Part shown: positions 58,170-64,000 of the stretch, piece after piece
How the letters are laid out: every line of letters starts with the position of its first letter
Numbering within the stretch: the stretch's first letter is position 1
Assembly: GCA_001972305.1 (NCBI GenBank)
Contig: BDDD01000562.1
Location: forward strand, 170,837 to 234,836
DNA length: 64,000 nucleotides
Direction of reading: 5' to 3'
From: Cephalotus follicularis
Taxonomy: Eukaryota; Streptophyta; Magnoliopsida; Oxalidales; Cephalotaceae
Translations under genes and position numbers: made by a program
The notes under the pieces: model-generated
Told to the model about the DNA's origin: nothing
The model's database searches: none
The model's input: the letters and a program-made list of their open reading frames with translations, nothing else

Positions 58170-58616
58170 GAGAGATTCAAGTCATCTTGTTTTCCTAGAT
58201 TGGATAGTTGTAATGAAAGATTATTTTATGAGGGATCACATTCGGGACTCTGAAGAGTTTGGTTTGCTAGTAGAAAGTTGAGAGGTTATGCCAACAGATA
58301 TTGGCAGAGTGTCCAGTTGAACCAACAATGCTTTAATGAACAACCTATAACACAATGGGATGACATGCTCCTGGAACTCAAGGAGTTTCTTTCCCCTACT
58401 TATAAAAATCACAGATACATACAACTTTTCAACCTAAGACAAACATCCACAGTCATGAGTTACATTGAAAAGTCTGAGGAGTTAGAGTACCGCCACAAAA
58501 TTGAGATAGAGGACACTCGAAGAGGTACTTGGCTTGTTAGAGGTCTTCGTGATGACATTAGAAGAGGGGTACAACAATATTTGTTCAGGTCTTTTAACTA
58601 TGTTTGTCAATAAGCC
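58170..58616 (+). pseudogene. Ty3/gypsy-type gag fragment
   Basis: The frame at 58278-58613 reads RGYANRYWQSVQLNQQ, then TQWDDMLLELKEFLSPTYKN, LFNLRQTSTVMSYIEKSEEL and RGLRDDIRRGVQQYLF. This is the pattern of the Retrotrans_gag domain: an 'A..WW..L' helix, then 'TW..M...L...F.P..Y', then 'L.QG..SV..Y...F..L'. A stop ends it at 58611-58613, and homologous sequence may continue weakly to 58700. No protease or RT follows, so the element is truncated. Confidence 0.65.
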
Positions 58617-58816
58617 CTTGATATTAAGGATCACTTCTTGGCATCTCGTGTTCACAGTCTCGTACCAGCCATTACACCGCTCCTAAAAAGAATCTCGTTA
58701 CAAATGGCGTGTCTCACTCAGTCAGCCATCCAAGTGGTTCTTTTGGTGACCCTGTACTGGATAAATCATGTCCTGCAAAGCCCATTACTGAGCCATGAAC
58801 TGAGAGCGACCTACTT

Positions 58817-59383
58817 TTGGAATGTGGAATCATTGAGTCGCCTAATGAGTCTTCCATCACTGAATCACCTAACATTGTGAGCAAGATTGTAGATCTTTTC
58901 AAGTTAGAGGGTGAATTAGTTGCAAACCTTGAAGAGCTTGTTACATCTCCTTTTGTATGTGAGATTGAGTCGCCTATTGGATGCGAAATTATTGAGACAC
59001 CTTTAATCTATAATCAAATCGTATTAATTATTGAGTTAAAGGATAAAAATAAGTTTATAGGTGATTCCAAGGAAGAAGGCGAAGGAGAAAATGTAGATGA
59101 GTACAATTTGTCCATTATTTTGTGTAGTAATGATTTGACCAGCCTCAGTGAGCTTTTTCCTAAAGAAAATGAATTTTATAGTCGTTTGCTTCCACAAATT
59201 TTAATTAGGGAAAGTCTTTTGACTACTGAGGTTTGTCCAAAACTTGCTATAAATAATGTGGGCTACAAAATTGCTTATGATGTGTGTTGTCAAACCCATA
59301 AATTTAATTTTTCTAATCATATCATAGTTCACATTCCTTTTGGCCTTTCATTTGAAAATATGCATACCTTCAAATCTACATAA
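58817..59383 (+). CDS. Unrecognised 188-residue open frame
   Basis: An acidic open frame without an internal stop, starting MECGIIESPNESSITESPN, with repeats of IESP/ITESP/IETP near the start (residues 5-60). It continues with a leucine- and isoleucine-rich part and ends at TAA 59381-59383. No domain, signal peptide or membrane segment is evident. Its position directly after a gypsy-like gag fragment suggests the decayed downstream part of that polyprotein, or chance. I cannot name a function. The next base triplets begin the Copia-7 LTR. Confidence 0.3.
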   Translation: MECGIIESPNESSITESPNIVSKIVDLFKLEGELVANLEELVTSPFVCEIESPIGCEIIETPLIYNQIVLIIELKDKNKFIGDSKEEGEGENVDEYNLSIILCSNDLTSLSELFPKENEFYSRLLPQILIRESLLTTEVCPKLAINNVGYKIAYDVCCQTHKFNFSNHIIVHIPFGLSFENMHTFKST

Positions 59384-59386
59384 ACA

Positions 59387-59579
59387 TGTTAGGATAGATT
59401 AGTCTTTCTATCTATGAAATATGAATACAATTAGGAATAGTATTATGTAATTAAGGGATATGAATATATTTAGGAATAGGATTTGCAATTACCTTGCAAT
59501 TCTACTAGTATAAATATACAAGGCCTCTACCATTCAAGGTAAGACGAAAACACTTTTCAATCTTTGTTTTTAGTTTTCA
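59387..59579 (+). repeat. Copia-7 5' LTR (about 193 bp)
   Basis: Starts TGTTAGGATAGATTAG and ends TTTTTAGTTTTCA, with a TATAAATATACAAGG promoter-like box at about 59508. The PBS follows after three bases. Confidence 0.8.
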
Positions 59580-59582
59580 ACT

Positions 59583-59594
59583 TGGTATCAGAGC
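59583..59594 (+). other. Copia-7 primer binding site
   Basis: TGGTATCAGAGC, the initiator-Met tRNA type, four bases after the LTR end. Confidence 0.88.
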
Positions 59595-59897
59595 ACCGAT
59601 CCCATATCGGGAATTTTTTTGGTGATTAGTGTCATTGCCTTTTTCCTTTGTTTTTCTTGGAGGTTACTGACGCATTACCGGTGCCTAAACACCTTTTGCA
59701 GCGGCAAAACAAACCCAGACTTGCTCTGATTCCGGCCTTTTCCTCGTCAGCCGCACCTGCCGCCGTCGACTATTTTTCCAGCGAGATTCAGTCCAAACAC
59801 GCCTGACTGTTGGACATGTTAGCTGCCGGTCAACCTTCGCTGAAGTTTCGCCGTCATCGGAGCTCACACACGCCGTCACACACAATCAACGTCCTAC

Positions 59898-60590
59898 TAA
59901 TGGCGATAGAGATGCTGAAGATGTCTGGGATACTATTGCTAAACAATACTCTGGAGAGAATAATTATGCTCGAGGCTATGATATACGCAAGGAGTGTTCC
60001 GGATTTAGTCAGGGGGGCCTATCTCTAGTTGAATATTATTCTAAATTAATTATATGTGGCAACAACTTGATTCTCATTGTAGCTGTACACCTACAATCCT
60101 ACAGATGATGTGGCATTTCAGAGGTACATGGATAAGCTTTGGATATGGGACTTCCTTACAGGACTCAGTCCTGAATATGATCAAGTTCGAGTTCTAGATC
60201 TTTGTAAGGATCCGTTTCCTACATCACAACAGGCTTATAACCTATCCAACATGAGGAGAGTCGTTGCTCTATTATGTTGCCTTCACTTACTCTTGATCGA
60301 TCTACTCTTGCTATTTCTCGGCCATCTGTTACTCCCAATGATCCTAAGAGTAATCCTACTAAAAAAGTTTGTGATTACTGTGGGGAGCCGAGACATACTA
60401 AGGAATTTTGTTGGAAGTTGCATGGGCGTCCCAAAGGACGTTGAGGTAAATCTACTTCTGCTTGCTCACAGACTCACATGTCTGAGGTATCAGATTGTTC
60501 TCCTATTTTTACTCTTGGCAGTAGTGCAGCTTTCACTCCTGATCAGATTCTAGCACTTCAGCGAATGTTCTCTCAGCAATAGCTTGGCAC
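59898..60590 (+). pseudogene. Copia-7 gag remnant
   Basis: Recognisable pieces occur in alternating frames: EDVWDTIAKQYSGENNYARG at about 59918, LSLVEYYSKL, then RYMDKLWIWDFLTGLSPEYD and QVRVLDLCKDPFP in the open frame from 60110. The zinc knuckle CDYCGEPRHTKEFC at 60370-60411 is intact but out of frame with the preceding part. The start codon could not be fixed. Confidence 0.75.
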
Positions 60591-60699
60591 CTCCTCGACT
60601 GGTTCCTCCCCATCTGGTCCCTCTAATGGCTCTTCCAACTTTGAAAAGTCAGGTATAACTCCTAGTGCTTTTAGTGCTTCCCTATCTTCTGGTCTTTCT

Positions 60700-61990
60700 T
60701 GGCTGTTAGACTCTGAGGCAAACGAACACATGACTAGTTCGCCAGAGATATTTAATTCCTATATCCCTTGCTCTTGTAAGGATAAAATTAGAGTTGCCGA
60801 TGGTTCATTATCATCCATTTCAGGAAAAGGGTATGTCTCTTGTACTCCTACTATATCATTGAACTCTGTACTTCATGTTCCTAATCTTTGTGCCAATCTT
60901 CTTTCAATCTTCCGTTTGACCTTGGAACTAAATTGTTGTGTCATTTTTTCCTCTTCTCACTCTGTTTTTCAGGAGCTGGGAACGGGGAAAGTGATTGGCT
61001 TTGGTAGAGTACATGATGGACTTTACTATCTAGATCCTCCTCTTACTTATGCTCATGCTACAAGGACGGATAATAGTCTCCTGCACCAATGGCACCAAAG
61101 ATTGGGTCATCCCTCTTTTAGAGTTTTATCCATTTTATTTCCGCAACTAACAAAGGGTTGTAATGAAAAGTTCGTTTGTGATGTCTGAAAACTTGCGAAA
61201 CATAGTTGCTCTCACTATCATTTGAGTTTAATTAAATGAATATTCCATTTCAACTTTTACATTCTGACTAATAGGGTCCTTCTAGAACTGTATCTCATGA
61301 TGGATTTAAGTACTTTGTTTCTTTTATTGATAATTGCACTCGTCTTACTTGTGTCTACCTTCTCCACACTAAAAATGAGGCATTTGCTTGTTTCAAATCT
61401 TACCATGCAATGATCCATATTCAGTTTAATGCTAAAGTTCAAATTCTTTGTAGTGATAATGGTACTGAATATATAGATGGAAAATTTCATACTTATCTAG
61501 ATGATAATGGTATAATTCACCAAACCTTTTGTGTCCGTACCCCTGAACAAAATGGTATCCCATGAAGGAAAAATAGACACCTTTTAAAGGTCACTAGGTC
61601 AATTATGTTCTCTATGAATGTTCCTAAATCTTATTGGGCAGATGCAGTGCAAACTGCTTCTTATATGATTAATAGGCTTCCATCTAGTATACTTGATTTC
61701 AAAACACCTGTATCACTTTTACCAGATGCCTCTCGTCTCATATCTCCCACCAAAGGTCCTTGGTTGTATTTGTTTTGTTCATAATTCTACTCCTTCCTGT
61801 GACAAACTTGATCCTAGAGTTCTACGTTGTGTCTTCCTTGGCTATTCCACATCCCAGAAGGGATACAAGTGTTACCATCCCTCTTCTCACAAACTCTTTG
61901 TTACCTTGGATGTCACCTTTCATGAAAAAAGAGTCGTTCTTTCGGTCATCTTTTCAAGGGGAGATTCATATTGAGGAGAGTTTTTTCACC
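60700..61990 (+). pseudogene. Copia-7 protease and integrase remnant
   Basis: The protease core is LLDSEANEHMTS, again with Glu where Gly is usual. Integrase: QWHQRLGHPSF in the open frame to 61188, ending before the CxxC half of the zinc set. Downstream, CSDNGTEY gives the second catalytic Asp, and QNGIP followed by a stop (61563-61565) stands where the Glu block AERKN is expected. The first Asp block is not recognisable. The C-terminal block FLGYSTSQKGYKCY is in the frame at 61693-61974. Confidence 0.8.
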
Positions 61991-62383
61991 TATTACTAGT
62001 CATATTATTGAGGAAGAGATTCCCTCTAACTCATCTTTGATTAATGATACTACTTATGTTAAGGGGGAAAATGAGAATTATAGCAAGGGGGAGAGTGAGA
62101 AATGTGTTGCAGAAGAGGATGCAAGAGCAACTCAGACGCAAGTGGAAAAGGATTTAATCACTTATTCCAGGAGAACGAGAAAGAATCAGATAGAAAAGTC
62201 CATTCATGTGCACCCAGAGCAATTGACAACCTCAGACTCAGATCCATCTCGATCTCCATCTCCTTTGGTGTCAGGTAATGTTAATCCTTCTGTCAATGAC
62301 TTAAAAAAACCTATTGCTCATTGTACTCAACATCCTATTTCTAACGAGTTAGAGCTTGTACTCAACATCTTATTTCTAACTTT

Positions 62384-64000
62384 GTGTCTTACAAAAGGTT
62401 GTCTTCTACATATCGTGCTTTTCTTTCTTCGTTGTCCTCTGTCTCTATTCCACAGAGTTGGAAAGAAGCCATTACATATTCAAAATGGAATAATGCCAGG
62501 GTAGAGGAAATGTCAGCTTTGAAAAGGAATGATACATGGGAATTAGTTTCTTTACCAGCTGGAAAGAAGACAATGGGATGCAAATGGGTATTTACTGTAA
62601 AACAAAAGGCAGATGGAACTATAGAGAGATTCAAAGCTCGTTTGGTTGCAAAGAGCTTCACTCAAACATACGGAATTGATTACAAAGAAATATTTGCTCC
62701 TATAGCAAAAATGAATTCGGTAAGGGTGTTTCCATCGTGTGCTGCAAACCTTGGATGGAATCTACAACAGTTAGATGTAATTAATGCATTTCTTCATGGA
62801 AAGCTTAAGGACGAGGTGTGTATGGATATTCCTCCTGGTTTTCCATCTCATATAACTTAAGGAAAGGTATGCAAACGGAAGAAATACATGTATGGACTGA
62901 AGCAATCTCCAAGAGCCTGGTTTGGTAGATTTTGAGAGGCTATGCTAGAGTTCGGATATAAGTAAAGTCAAGCATATCACACTATGCTTGTTAAATGAGT
63001 CAGAAAAAGAATTGCAGTCCTTATTGCTTACGTTGATGACATAGTAGTGACAGGCAATGATGAGACAGAAGTATCCAAGCTCAAATTTCATTTAGCCAAG
63101 GGATTTGAGATCAAAGACTTGGGTCCACTAAAACATTTTCTTGGGATTAAGGTGGCTAGATCAAATAGCAGCATTTTTATCTTCCAAAGAAAGTATGTGC
63201 TTGACCTTCTTGATGCGACTAGCATGTTGGGTTGTAGACCTACAGATTCTCCTGTTGAGGTAAATCATCATTTATGTAGTTGCAAATCTACAGATTCTTC
63301 TGATGAGGTTGAACATCGTCTTTGTCATGGAGGTGGTGATTCAGTTGATAAGGAGAGATATCAGAGACTAGTAGGAAGATTGATATATTTGTCTCATACT
63401 AGGCCTGATATTGCTTATGCAGTAGGTATTGTTAGTCAATTTTTGCATGATCCACGGACACTTCACATAGAAGCAGTGTATCGAATCCTGAGATACTTGA
63501 AGTCTGCTCCAGGCAAAGGGATCTTGTTTTCTCGATATGGTCACTTGAAGTTAGAAGCCTATACTGATGCAGATTGGGCAGGTTCTAGGGTAGATAGAAG
63601 ATCCACTTCTGGATATTTCACTTTTATGGGTGGCAATCTAGTTACTTGGAGAAGCAAAAAGCAAACTGTATTGTCAAGATCCAGTGCAGATTCAAAATAG
63701 AGAGCAATTGCACAGGGAGTTTGTGAATTGATATGGCTTAAAAGACTCTTGAATGATCTGGGAATAACGCATGAAAGCTCTATGAGACTTTTCTGTGATA
63801 ATAAAGCGGTGATCAGCATTGCTCACAATCCAGTCCAACACGACAGAACGAAACACATCGAGATTGATAGATTTTTTATCAGAGAAAAGTTGGACCAGAA
63901 TGTTATTTGCACTCCCTTCATGAAATCAAAGGATCAGTTAGTTGATGTATTAACGAAGGCATTGGGCTCTACAGTTTTTCATCCTCTTGTCTGCAAGTTG
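62384..64000 (+). pseudogene. Copia-7 reverse transcriptase and RNase H
   Basis: RT starts with RVEEMSALKRNDTWELVSLP, then CKWVFTVKQKADGTIERFKA, INAFLHGKLKDEVCMDIPPG, a stop, and [28 protein letters not shown] lies at about 63027. The open frame 63047-63700 contains LGIKVARSNSSIFIF, a 16-residue in-frame duplication, YLSHTRPDIAYAV and DADWAGSRVDRRSTSGY. After a stop near 63698, RNase H continues: LFCDNKAVISIAHNPV, KHIEIDRFFIREKL and VDVLTKALGS. Stops near 62858, 62933, 62963 and 62996 break the middle. Confidence 0.87.
63240..63335. repeat. 48-bp tandem duplication in Copia-7 pol
   Basis: Units 63240-63287 and 63288-63335 both start CTACAGATTCT and code for related 16-residue stretches (TDSPVEVNHHLCSCK and TDSSDEVEHRLCHGG). 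They have diverged at about a quarter of positions, so the duplication is not recent. It lies in the RT to RNase H linker. Confidence 0.8.

Larger units (their letters stand above)
59387..64000 (+). mobile_element. Copia-7: Ty1/copia running off the right edge
   Basis: A 5' LTR (59387-59579), a PBS, gag, PR, IN, RT and RNase H follow in copia order. The window ends within the last part of RNase H, so the polypurine tract, 3' LTR and target duplication are outside. Multiple stops and shifts make it inactive. Confidence 0.9.

Overview
The window is a piece of a flowering-plant nuclear genome, most likely a eudicot. It is AT-rich, genes have GT-AG introns, and almost all of it is nested, decayed transposable elements. 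Only one host gene looks intact here: the 3' part of a minus-strand gene whose conserved block matches the plant ATRIP homologue SUV2 (exons between 1662 and 5086). The other host fragments are broken: an NBS-LRR C-terminal tail at the left edge and two copies of a CYP71-type cytochrome P450 pseudogene.

Layout, left to right. 1-343 is the LRR fragment. 1662-5086 is SUV2. 5440-9116 is a 3'-truncated Ty1/copia element (Copia-1, minus), with a 322-bp TRIM nested in its gag (8121-8442, TSD TGTAG). 9580-18789 is a complete but dead copia (Copia-2, plus, TSD TTTTT), split by a hAT transposon at 13982-17899 (TSD TATTGAAG). 21273 to about 26185 is a 5'-truncated copia (Copia-3, minus) carrying a Harbinger-type MITE at 22326-22568 (TSD TTA). 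About 26190-36344 is a 5'-truncated copia (Copia-5, plus). It is interrupted by a complete copia (Copia-4, 26578-31475, minus, TSD CTTCT) and by a solo LTR (33547-35115, TSD TATTT). It ends inside P450 pseudogene copy 1 (36345-38103, minus).

The main structural feature is a large inverted duplication. The left arm, 26417-39491, and the right arm, 42542-49282, face each other across a 3.05-kb spacer made of a long LTR and the RNase H end of another copia (Copia-8). Both arms carry the same P450 pseudogene broken by the same copia insertion. The right arm preserves the empty target sites of Copia-4 and the solo LTR, so those two insertions came after the duplication. The right arm stops at a second hAT element (49283-52910) that lacks a visible target duplication.

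The right end holds a second solo LTR of the same family (54347-56765, TSD ATATC), a gypsy-like gag fragment (58170-58616) and the first 4.6 kb of another copia (Copia-7, 59387 to beyond 64000).

I found no rRNA, tRNA or CRISPR, and nothing that looks like a new coding system. The novelty lies in genome architecture: TRIM structure, nested insertions that can be ordered in time, and the palindromic duplication. All alignments were made by eye.
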